From Actinokineospora globicatena (GTDB taxonomy: Bacteria > Actinomycetota > Actinomycetes > Mycobacteriales > Pseudonocardiaceae), in the NCBI RefSeq assembly GCF_024171945.1, contig NZ_JAMTCR010000002.1, positions 2,046,001 to 2,110,000 on the forward strand: 64,000 nt of DNA, given 5' to 3'. Both the position numbers and the translations under genes were made by a program. This document shows, in pieces, positions 43,553 through 55,500 of this stretch. Position 1 is the first letter of the stretch. Each line of letters begins with the position of its first letter. Under the pieces are notes generated by a model, which ran no database searches, was not told the origin of the DNA, and was given only the letters and a program-made list of their open reading frames with translations.

Positions 43553-46500
43553 ATGGCAGACAAAGAGACCCTCCGCGACTACCTGAAACTGGTCACGGCC
43601 GATCTGCGGCAGACCAAGGCCCGGCTGCGCGAGGTCGAGGAGGGCGCGCGCGAGCCGATCGCGGTGGTCGGCATGGCCTGCCACTACCCCGGCGGCGTCC
43701 GCTCCCCGGAGGACCTGTGGCGCCTGGTCGCCACCGGCGCCGACGGCATCACCGCGTTCCCCGACGACCGGGGCTGGGACGTCCGCATCGCCGACGACCC
43801 CGACGTCCCCGGCACCAGCTACGTCGACGCGGGTGGCTTCGTCGCGGACGCGGCCGAGTTCGACCCGGCGTTCTTCGGGATCTCCCCGCGCGAGGCCCTG
43901 GCCATGGACCCGCAGCAGCGGCTGTTGCTGCGCGCGTCCTGGGAGGCGCTGGAGCGGGCGGGCATCGACCCGGAGTCGTTGCGCGGCAGCCGGACCGGGG
44001 TGTTCGCGGGCACCAACGACCAGAGCTACCTGTCGCTGCTGGTGGGCGACCCGCAGGGCACCGAGGGCTACCTGCTGACCGGCGGCGCGACGGCGGTGAC
44101 CTCGGGCCGGGTCGCCTACGTGCTCGGCCTGGAGGGCCCGGCGGTCACGGTCGACACGGCGTGCTCGTCGTCGCTGGTCGCGATGCACCTGGCGGCCCAG
44201 TCGCTGCGCAGCGGTGAGAGCGCCCTCGCGCTGGCCGGTGGCGTGACGGTCATGGCGACCGCCGGGGTGTTCACCGAGTTCAGCCGCCAGCGAGGTCTCG
44301 CCGCGGACGGCCGCTGCAAGTCGTTCGCCGACGCCGCCGACGGCACCGGGTGGTCCGAGGGCGTCGGTGTCCTGGTCCTGGAACGCCTGTCCGACGCGGA
44401 GCGCAACGGCCACCGGGTGTTGGCGTTGTTGCGCGGCTCGGCGGTGAACTCCGACGGCGCGTCCAACGGGCTGACCGCGCCGAACGGGCCGTCCCAGCAG
44501 CGCGTGATCCTCTCCGCGCTCGCCGCCGCTGGCCTCGGTCCGTCCGATGTGGACGCTGTGGAGGGGCACGGCACCGGGACCGTGCTCGGCGACCCGATCG
44601 AGGCGCAGGCGCTGCTGGCCACCTACGGCCAGGGTCGGGAGACCCCGCTGCGGCTCGGCTCGATCAAGTCCAACATCGGCCACACCCAGGCGGCGGCGGG
44701 TGTCGCGGGCGTGATCAAGGTGATCGAGTCCCTGCGCCACGAGACCCTCCCGGCCACCCTGCACGTCGACACCCCGTCCCACCAGGTCGACTGGTCCGCG
44801 GGCGCGGTGTCCCTGCTGACCTCGGCCGAGCCGTGGCCGCGTGGTGACCGGGTCCGCCGCGCGGGTGTGTCGGCGTTCGGGGTGAGCGGCACCAACGCGC
44901 ACGTGATCGTGGAGGAGGCCCCTGCGCCGACGGCCTCCTCGCCTGCCGAAGCGGGTCGGTTCGGTGGGACACCGTTGGTGGTGTCGGCCCGCTCTGACGC
45001 GGCGTTGTGCGAGCTGGGTGCGCGGCTCCAGGACGTCGAAGCAGACCTGGGTGATGTCGCGTGGTCCTTGGCGACGACGCGAACGAGCCTTGACCGGCGC
45101 GCGGTCGCGTTCGGGGCCGAGGGCTTGCGAATGCTGGCGGCGGGCGTTGACTCGCCTGCTGTGGTGCGCGGTGAGGTGACACCGGGGAAGGTGGCGTTCC
45201 TGTTCACCGGGCAGGGGTCGCAGCGGCTGGGCATGGGGCAGGGACTACGGGTCTTCCCGGCGTTCGCTGCCGCGTATGACGAGGTCTTGGCGTTGTTGCC
45301 CGGCTTCACGCTGGACTCGGCGGAGGCCCTGGAGCAGACCGCCAACGCGCAGGTGGGCCTGTTCGCCCTCGAAGTCGCCCTGTTCCGCCTGCTGGAGTCC
45401 TGGGGCGTCCGATCCGACGTCTTGATCGGCCACTCCATCGGTGAGGTAGCCGCCGCCCACGTCGCTGGCATCCTCTCCCTCCCCGACGCCTGCACCCTCG
45501 TCACCGCCCGCGCCCAGCTCATGCAGGCCCTGCCCTCCGGCGGCGCCATGCTGGCCATCGAGATCTCCGAGCCTGACCTGGCCCTCGAGTTCCCCGACGG
45601 CCTCCCGGCAGGCGTCGACCTCGCCGCAGTGAACGCCGATCGTTCACTTGTAGTATCGGGGGATCGTAGGATTGTTGAACAGTTGGAACGTAGGTTTGGT
45701 GAACAATCACGGCGGGTGAAGGCGCTCGCGGTGTCCCACGCGTTCCACAGCCACCTGATGGACCCCATGCTGGACGAGTTCCGGCAGGTCGTGGCCGGGC
45801 TCTCGTTCGGCAGCCCGACGATCCCGGTGGTCAACACCGCCACGGGCGACCCGAGCACGCCGGAGTACTGGGTCAGGCAGGTCCGGGAGACCGTCCGGTT
45901 CGCCGGAGCGGTCGAACGGGCTGAGGCCACTCACCACGTGGAACTCGGGCCGGACGGCGTTCTGTCCGCGATGGTCGGCGGCACCGCCACCCTGCGCGCG
46001 GGACGGGACGAACCCGAGACCCTCCTCCGCGCCGTGGCGGCACTCCACGTCACGGGGGTCTCCGTCGATTGGCGGGCCGTGCTCGGCGGCGGCACCGTCG
46101 TGGAACTCCCCACCTACCCCTTCGCCCGCGAGCGCTACTGGCCGCGCCCCGGCATCTCCGCCGCCTTCGGTGCCACCGGCCACCCCCTGCTCACCGGCGA
46201 GGTCGCGGGTCCGGACAGCCACCTGTTCACCGCCCGCCTCGACGCGGCCACCCACCCCTGGCTCGCCGACCACGTCATCAACGGCCAGATCGTCCTCCCT
46301 GGCACCGCGTACGTGGAGATGGCCCTGCACGCCGGTGCGCGCCTCGGCACCCCCGCGCTCGCCGAACTCGTCCTGGAATCCCCGCTAGTCCTCCCCGCCG
46401 CCGGTCCGGTCGAACTCCGCCTCACCGTCACCGGCCACGACCTGACCGTCCACTCCAGACGAGACGGCGCTTGGACCCGGCACGCTACCGGCACCCTGGC

Positions 46501-49500
46501 ACCGCTCGATGCACACGACCACGACCCCATCCCGTGGCCGCCGCCGGACGCCGACCCAGTCGACCCCACCCACGTCTACGACCGGCTCGCCGCCGCGGGG
46601 CTCGGCTACGGTCCGACCTTCCAGGCCATCCGCGAGGTCTGGACCAGCGGCGACGACGTCTACGTCGACCTGGCCACCGACGAACGCGGCTACCTCGTCC
46701 ACCCTGCCTTGCTCGACGGCGCACTCCAGGCCGTCGCCGCGCGCGGTGGCAACCAGGAAGCGGGCATTCCCTTCACCTGGGCCGGGGTCACCGTCGGCAA
46801 GTCCGGCGCGTCCGAGTTGCGCGCCCGCGTCTCACCGACCCCGGGTGGCGGCGTCAGCGTCGTCGCGGTCACCCCGGCGGGCGAGTTCGTCGTCGCGGTC
46901 GAGCGGGTCATCACCCGCCCCCAGCGCGCCGACGCCGCCGATCTCTACGACGTCACCTGGTCGCCGGTCGCCACGGACAAGCCGATCCCGCCGCACACGG
47001 TGATCGAAGCCTCCGATGTGGATGGTCTGCTTCCCCAGCTGCACAAGGCTCTCGCGGGCAGCGACGTGCTGGTGGTCCGCACCGACAACGCCGTCCGAGC
47101 CGTTCCCGGCGACGACGTGGACCCGGTCAAGGCGGCCATCTGGGGTCTGGTCCGGTCCGCCCAGTCCGAGCACCCCGGCCGCATCGTGCTCGTCGACGGC
47201 CAGGACACCGACAAGGCGCTCGCCACCGGTGAACCGCAGATCGCCATCCGCGCCGACGCCGCCCTCGCCGCCCGATTGTCCCCTGTGGACACCGGGCTCG
47301 CCGCGCCGAATGGCCCGTGGCGCCTGGACATCACCGAGCGCGGCACCGTGGACAACCTGGTCCTCGCTCCCGTCGATCCCCGCCCGCTGGACGCGCGGGA
47401 GGTCCGCGTCGCCGTCCGGGCCGCCGGGCTCAACTTCCGGGACGTCCTCAACGCCCTGGGCATGTACCCGGGCCAGGTCGACCTCGGTGGCGAGACCGCC
47501 GGTGTGGTCACCGAGGTCGGCTCCGCGGTGACCGGGTTCCAGCCGGGTGACCGGGTGTTCGGGCTGGTCACCGGCGCCATCGGCACCGAGGCGATCACCG
47601 ACGAGCGCCTCCTGGTCGGCATCCCCGCCGACTGGTCGTTCGTCACCGCCGCCGCGATCCCCGTCGTCTACGCCACCGCCTACTACGGCCTGGTCGACCT
47701 GGCGAACCTCCGCGCGGGCGAGTCCGTCCTCGTCCACGCCGCCGCCGGTGGGGTCGGGACGGCCGCCGTTCAGCTCGCCCGCCACCTCGGCGCCGAGGTC
47801 TACGGCACCGCCAGCCCGGCCAAGTGGCCCGCCACCGGGCTCGCCGACGACCACCTCTCGTCGTCGCGGGATCTCGCGTTCGCCGACAAGTTCCCCCAGG
47901 TCGACGTGGTCCTCAACGCCCTGGCCGGGGAGTTCGTCGACGCCTCGCTCGGGCTGCTGCGCCCCGGCGGCCGGTTCATCGAGATGGGCAAGACCGACGT
48001 CCGCACCGGCGTCCCCGGCTACCGCGCGTTCGACCTCGGTGAGGCCGGACCGGACCGCATCGGCGAGATCTTGCGCGCGGTGATGGCCCTGTTCGCCGCC
48101 GGTGAGCTCACCCCGCCGCCGATCCGAACCTGGGACGTCCGACGCGCGGCCGAGGCGTTCCGGTTCGTCGGCCAGGGCGGCCACACCGGCAAGGTCGTGC
48201 TCACCCTGCCCCGCGCGCTCGACCCGGACGGCACCGTCCTGATCACCGGCGGCACCGGTGCGCTCGGGCAGGTGTTGGCCCAGCACCTCGTCGGCAGCGT
48301 GCGCAACGTTGTCCTGGTCAGCCGGTCCGGCGCGGCGGTTGTCGATGGGGCCACGTCTGTTGCCTGCGACATCACCGACCGGGCGGCCCTGGGCGAGTTG
48401 ATCGCAAGCTTGCCGAAGCTCACCGGAGTGTTCCACCTCGCTGGCGTGCTCGACGACGGCCTGGTCGAGTCGCTGACTGCCGACCGGCTGCATGCCGTGC
48501 TCGCCCCGAAAGCGCTTGCGGCCCAATACCTGCACGAGCTGACCGACCCGGATGTCTTCGTCCTGTTCTCCTCCATCGCGGGCACCTTCGGCAGTCCCGG
48601 CCAGGCCAACTACGCCGCCGCCAACGCCTACCTGGACGCCCTCGCCACCGCGCGCCAGTCCGCTGGCTTGCCCGGCCTGTCGCTGGTCTGGGGCGCTTGG
48701 GCGACCGAGGGCGGCATGCTGGGGTCCCTCGGGGACGCCGAGGTCGCCAGGATCGCGCGGTCCGGGTACCCGCCGCTGACTGTCCACCGTGGTCTGTCGC
48801 TTCTCGACAGTGCGCTCGCCCTGCCCGGTCCGGTCATCGTCCCGGTCGCCCTGGACCGCCCGACCCTGGTCGGCAAACCGGTCCCGCCGCTGCTGACCTC
48901 GCTCATCCGGCCGACCGCGACCGCCGGGGTCGACCCGTCCCGGCTCGACGACCTGGTCCGCGCCCAGACCGCCGCCGTGCTGGGGTTCCCGTCCGCCGCG
49001 TCGATCGACCCCCGCAGGCCGTTCAAGGACCTGGGCTTCGACTCGCTCACCGCCGTCGAACTCCGCAACACCCTGGCACTCAAGATCGGCAAGCCGCTCC
49101 CGGCCAGCCTGGTCTTCGACCACCCCACGCCCGCCGCCGTCGCCGATCACCTGCGCGAACTCCTCGCCGCTGCTGCCCCGCGCACCACCACCGGGCGCAC
49201 GACCACCAAGCAGGTCGCCGACGACCCCATCGCGATCGTCGGCATGGCCTGCCGGTTCCCCGGCGGCGCGAACACCCCCGAGGCGTTGTGGCAACTCGTG
49301 TTCGACGAGGTTGATGCCATCGGCGCGATCCCCGGCGATCGGGGCTGGACCGACCAGGGCTTCGTCGGCGGCTTCCTGCACGAGGCGCCGGACTTCGACG
49401 CGGGCTTCTTCTCGATCTCCCCGCGCGAGGCCCTGGCCATGGACCCGCAGCAGCGTCTCCTGCTGGAGACGTGTTGGGAGGCGGCCGAGCGCGCGGGCAT

Positions 49501-52500
49501 CGATCCGACCCAGCTCAAGGGCAGCCGCACCGGCGTGTTCATCGGCACCGCCACCTCCGGCTACGGCATCGGCCCGTTCGACATTCCCGACGGCTCCCGC
49601 CCGCACATGCTCACCGGCGCCGCGACCAGCGTGATCTCCGGCAGGCTCGCCTACGCGCTCGGCCTCGAAGGCCCGGCGCTCACCGTCGACACGGCGTGCT
49701 CCAGCAGCCTCGTCGCGTTGCACCTCGCCATCCAGGCCATGCGCAACGGCGAGTGCGACATGGCCCTGGCGGGCGGCGTCACGATCATGACCACGCCCGG
49801 GATGTTCGTCGACGCCGCCCAGGGTGGGGCGCTCGCCGCTGACGGCCGGTGCAAGGTGTTCGCGAAGTCCGCCGACGGCACGGGCTGGGGCGAGGGCGTC
49901 GGGATGCTGCTCGTCGAGCGGCTCTCCGAGGCGGTCAAGCACGACCACCCTGTGCTGGCCCTGGTCCGGGGTTCGGCGGTCAACTCCGACGGCGCGTCCA
50001 ACGGTCTCACCGCCCCGAACGGCCCGGCACAGCGGAAGGTCATCGAGCAGGCGCTGGCGGGCGCGGGCCTCGATCCGTCCGAAGTGGACGCGCTGGAGGC
50101 GCACGGGACCGGCACCGAGCTGGGCGACCCGATCGAGGCCCAGGCGGTCATCGCGACCTACGGCGGCGATCGGGAACACCCGCTGCTGTTGGGTTCGGTG
50201 AAGACCAACATCGGCCACACCCAGTCGGCCGCCGGGGTCGCCGGGGTGATCAAGATGGTGCTGGCGCTGCGCCACGGCGTGCTGCCCCGGTCGCTGCACA
50301 TCGACGAACCCACCCCGCACGTGCCGTGGGACCAGGGCGTTCGGCTGCTGACTGAACGACAGGACTGGCCTGCCACCGGTCGACCGCGCCGCGCTGCGGT
50401 GTCGTCGTTCGGCATGAGCGGCACCAACGCCCACACCATCCTGGAGCAGGCTCCCGACACCGAACCGGCCCAGGTCCAGCGCCGACCTGGCCCGTGGCTG
50501 GTGTCCGCCCGATCCGCGGCTGGGTTGCGCGCACAAGCCACCCAGCTCCAAGGGCTTGACGCGGACGCCGCAGACATCGCGTTCACGTTGGCCCAGCGGT
50601 CCAGGTTCGAGCACCGTGCTGTCCTCTTAGGGCCTGACTTCACCGCTCAGGTAGCGGCCCTTGCTGACGACCTTCCCGCGCCGGGTCTCGTGCGCGGCCT
50701 GGCGGGTCGCACCGGCCGGACCGTGTTCGTCTTCCCTGGTCAGGGCTCCCAGTGGCCGGGCATGGCGGACGCGCTGATGGCCGAATCCGACGTCTTCCGC
50801 GAGTCGGTGCGTGAATGCGCCGCTGCCCTGGAGCGGCACCTCGACTTCGCCGTCGAGCCCGCGTTGCTCAACCAGCCCCGCGCGGCGTCATTGGACCGGT
50901 TGGACGTGGTCCAGCCGGTGCTGTTCGCGGTGATGGTGTCGCTGGCCGCACTGTGGCGGGACCGGGGCATCGAGCCGGACGCGGTGGTTGGCCACTCCCA
51001 GGGCGAGATCGCCGCCGCGCACGTCGCCGGGGCGTTGACTCTGGCCGACGCCGCGCTGATCGTCGCCGAGCGCAGCAAGCTGCTCACGCGGTTCGTCGGT
51101 CAGGGCGCGATGGCGGCCGTCTCGCTTCCGCCCGACGAGGTCACTGCCCGCTTGGAGCGCTTCGGCGGCGCGCTGACCATCGCTGCCGTCAACGGTGCGC
51201 GCTCCGCCGCAGTGGCCGGACCCCATGCCGAGCTGGACGAACTCGTTGCCGAGTTGGAGGCTGAGCAGGTCCGCGTCCGCAAGGTCCGGATCAACGGCGC
51301 CGGGCACTCTCCGGTCGTCGACACCATTCGTGCTGAGGCGCTGGCCGTGCTCGCTCAGGTCTCCCCGCGCCCGTCGGACATCCCGTTCTACTCGACCGTG
51401 ACCGGCGGCAGGCTCGACACCTCCGGCCTGGACGCGCACTACTGGTTCACGAACATGCGGCGCCCGGTCCAGTTCGCCGCCGCGACCCGCGCCCTGCTCG
51501 ACGACGGCCACGGCACGTTCGTCGAATGCAGCCCGCACCCCGTTCTGGCGAGCGGGATCGGTGAGACAGCGGATGACTCCGGTGCACCCGAGCCGATCGT
51601 GCTGGCCACCCTGCGCCGCGACGAGGGCGGCGTGGACCGGTTCGGCGTGTCGCTGGCCGAGGCGCACGTGCGGGGGATCGAGCCGACGTGGGACCACAGT
51701 GGATACCGGGTCGAGCTGCCCACCTACCCGTTCCAGCGTGACCGGTACTGGCTGGAGGCTGTTGAGGGCGCCGAGTCGACCGCCGATGACGCCAAGTTCT
51801 GGACGGCCGTCGAGCGCGGCGATGCCGATGCCCTGGGGATCGACCCGAGCAGCCTCCCGGCCCTTGCCGCCTGGCGGGCCAAGGCTCACGAAGAGTCCAC
51901 AGTGGCCGAGTGGTCGTACCAGGTCGTGTGGCGGCAGGTAACCGTCCCGAAGGCCGTTGAGTTGAACGGCGTCTGGGCTGTCGTCGCTGGTGATCAGGAC
52001 GAGCTGGCAGCTCGGTTCGCCGCCGCGATCACCGCCGCTGGTGGCGAGGCGCAGGTCTTCCCGTTCGTGCCCGCTGGGGGCCCGTTCGCCGGTGTGGTGT
52101 CCTTGCTGGACTTGGGCACCGCGCCGGACCAGGTGTTGGAACTCGTCAAGTCCGAAGGTCCACTGTGGTTGGTCACCAACGGCGCTGTCTCCATCGGCCG
52201 GACCGACCCGGTGCGCGACCCCGGTCAGGCCACGACCTGGGGGCTCGGCCTGGTCGGCACCCTGGAGCGCCCCGGGCAGGTCAGCGGGGTGATCGACCTC
52301 CCCGCCGAGGTCGACGACCGCGCCATCGCCCGCGCGTTGGCCGTGTTCGCCGGAGACGAGGACCAGGTCGCCATCCGACCCTGGGGCGTGTTCGGGCGCC
52401 GCATGGTCCGCGCAGGCGCGCTTGCTGCCACGCGGTCATGGCGTCCACAGGGGACTGTTCTGGTCACCGGTGGCACGGGCGCACTGGGTGCTCGGGTCGC

Positions 52501-55500
52501 TCGCTGGCTCGTTGACAACGGTGCCGACAAGGTCGTCCTGACCAGCCGCCGCGGCCTGGATGCCCCCGGTGCGCGTGACCTGGTCGATGAACTGGGCGTT
52601 GTCGTCGCCGCGTGCGATGTCGCCGACCGCGAGGCCGTCGCCGCGCTCTTGGCCGAGCACCCGGCGAACGCGATCATTCACGCCGCCGGTGTCGCCCAGT
52701 CCACGCCGATCGCGGACATCACCGCGGACGAGTTGGCCGAAGTCACCGCCGCCAAGGTCGCGGGCGCCGCGCACCTCGACGAACTCGCGGGTGAGCTGGA
52801 CGCGTTCATCCTGTTCTCCTCCGGTGCCGCGACCTGGGGCGGGGCAGGTCAGGCCGCCTACGCCGCAGGCAACGCGTACCTCGACGCTCTCGCTCAGCAC
52901 CGCCGCGCCCACGGCCGTCCGGCGACGTCGATCGCCTGGGGCGGCTGGGCAGACGGAGGTATGGCCGATGCCGCCGCTGTCGCCGCGCTCGGTCGACGCG
53001 GTCTCCGTCCGATGGCCCCGGATTCCGCCATCGCCGCACTTCAGCGGGCCATGGACGCCGACGTCACCTGCCTCACCGTCGCCGACATCGACTGGCCGCG
53101 CTTCGCCCCCGGCTACACCGCCGCCCGCTCGCGCCCGCTGATCGCCGAGATCCCCGAGTCCGAAGTGGACGAGATCGCGGCCGAGAGCGACGACCTGCGG
53201 GACAGGGTCACCGCCCTGCCTGAGGCCGACCGCTCGGGCTTCCTGCTCGACCTGGTCCGCACCCAGGCCGCGGCTGCGCTCGGCTATGCCGATGCCACCA
53301 CGGTCGAACCGGACCGGGCGTTCCGGGACCTCGGGTTCGACTCGCTCACCGCCGTCGACGTCCGCAACCGGCTCACCGCCGCGACCGGCAGGCGGCTCCC
53401 GGCGACCCTGGTGTTCGACTACCCGACGCCGCGCGCCCTCGCCGGTCACCTGCTCGCCGACGTCCTCGGGCTGGAGGCCGTCGCACACGTCGCGGCCCGC
53501 GCCTCCGACGAACCCATCGCGATCATCGGCATGAGCTGCCGCTATCCGGGTGGGGTCGACTCGCCCGAAGACCTGTGGCGCCTGGTCATGGCGGGTACCG
53601 ACGCGATCACCGGCTTCCCCGACGACCGGGGCTGGGACCTCGAAGCCCTCTACCACCCGGATCCCGACCACCCCGGCACCTCGTACGTGCGGGAGGGCGG
53701 GTTCGTCCACGACGCCGGGCACTTCGACGCGGAGTTCTTCGGCATCAGCCCGCGCGAGGCGACCGCGACCGACCCGCAGCAGCGGATGTTGCTGGAGGCC
53801 ACCTGGGAGGCGTTCGAACGCGCGGGCATCGACCCGGCCACCCGGCGCGGCAGTCGGGCGGGCGTGTTCGTCGGGACCTCCTTCGTCGGGTACGGCATCG
53901 GTGCGCTCGCGCCTGGCAGTGACGCCGAGGGCTTCTTCCTCTCTGGCACGGGAACGGCCGCCGCGTCCGGGCGCGTGTCGTACACGTTCGGCTTGGAAGG
54001 CCCGGCGGTCACGGTCGATACGGCGTGTTCGTCCTCTTTGGTCGCCATCCACCTCGCGGTGCAGGCGTTGCGGCGGGGCGAGTGCGACCTCGCGGTAGCC
54101 GGTGGCGTCGCGGTGCTGCCGTCACCGACCTCGTTCACGGAGTTCAGCAGGCAACGCGGACTTGCCACAGACGGCCGCTGCAAGCCGTTCTCGGCGGCCG
54201 CCGACGGGACCGGCTGGGGCGAGGGCGTCGGCGTGATCCTCGTGCAGCGGCTGTCTGACGCACTGCGGGACGGGCACCGCGTCTTGGCCGTCGTGCGGGG
54301 GAGCGCGATCAACCAGGACGGCGCGTCCAACGGCTTGACGGCGCCGAACGGGCCGTCGCAGCAGCGGGTGATCCGGGCCGCGCTCGACGACGCGGGGCTG
54401 ACGCCGTCCGATGTGGACGTGGTGGAGGCGCACGGCACCGGGACCACCCTGGGTGACCCGATCGAGGCCCAAGCGGTGATCGCGACCTACGGCCAGGGCC
54501 GGGACGTCCCGCTGCTGCTGGGATCGGTGAAGTCGAACATCGGGCACACCCAGTCCGCGTCCGGGGTCGCAGGCGTGATCAAGACAGTGCTGGCCCTGCG
54601 GCACGGCGTGATCCCGAAGACCCTGCACATCGACGAGCCGACACCGCACGTGGACTGGACGGCGGGCGCGGTCGAACTCGCCGCCGAGACCGTGCCGTGG
54701 CCCGCCGTCGACCGGGCCCGACGGGCTGGCGTGTCGTCCTTCGGCGGCAGCGGGACGAACGCGCACCTGGTGCTGGAGCAGTACGTCGCCGATGAGCCGG
54801 AGCCCACCGCGGTCGTCGCGCCGGTGCCGTGGGTGCTCTCGGGCCGGTCGCCTGCCGCTGTGCGTGATCAGGCCGCCAAGCTGCGTGACTACCTGCTTGA
54901 GGAACGGCCGTCGGCCGCGGATGTGGCGTACTCGCTGGCGACCACTCGGGCCCGGTTCGACCACCGAGCCGCGTTCGTCGCCGCTGATCTCGACACAGCC
55001 GTGTCCGCTTTGGACGGTTTGGACGCGGCGGTCTGGGGGGAGGCGCGTGACGGCAAGGTCGCGTTCGTCTTCCCAGGTCAAGGGTCCCAGTGGCTCGGGA
55101 TGGCGGCAGAGCTGGCGAGGTCGAGCGAGGTGTTCGCCGCCGAGCTGCACGCTTGCGCCGACGCCATCGCCGAGCACGTCGACTGGAACCCGTTGCACGC
55201 CCTGACCACCGGCGAAGGCCTGGAACGGGTCGACGTGGTGCAGCCGGTGCTGTTCGCGGTGATGGCCTCGCTCGCGGCGCTGTGGCGGTCGCACGGGGTC
55301 GAGCCGGACGCGGTTGTCGGGCACTCGCAAGGCGAGATCGCGGCCGCCTACGTCGCAGGCGCGTTGAGCCTCGCGGACGCGGCGCTGGTGGTGACAAGGC
55401 GCAGCAAGGCGATCGTCGCGCTGAGCGGACACGGCGGCATGGTGTCGGTGTCGCTGCCCGCCGTCGACGTCCGTGACCGGCTGGCCCGCTACGACGGCGC

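Noticed and set aside
46832-50614. 1260-codon minus-strand open frame antisense to PKS1
   Set aside because: High-G+C antisense shadow of a PKS; the translation is Arg/Gly/Asp-rich with no domains.
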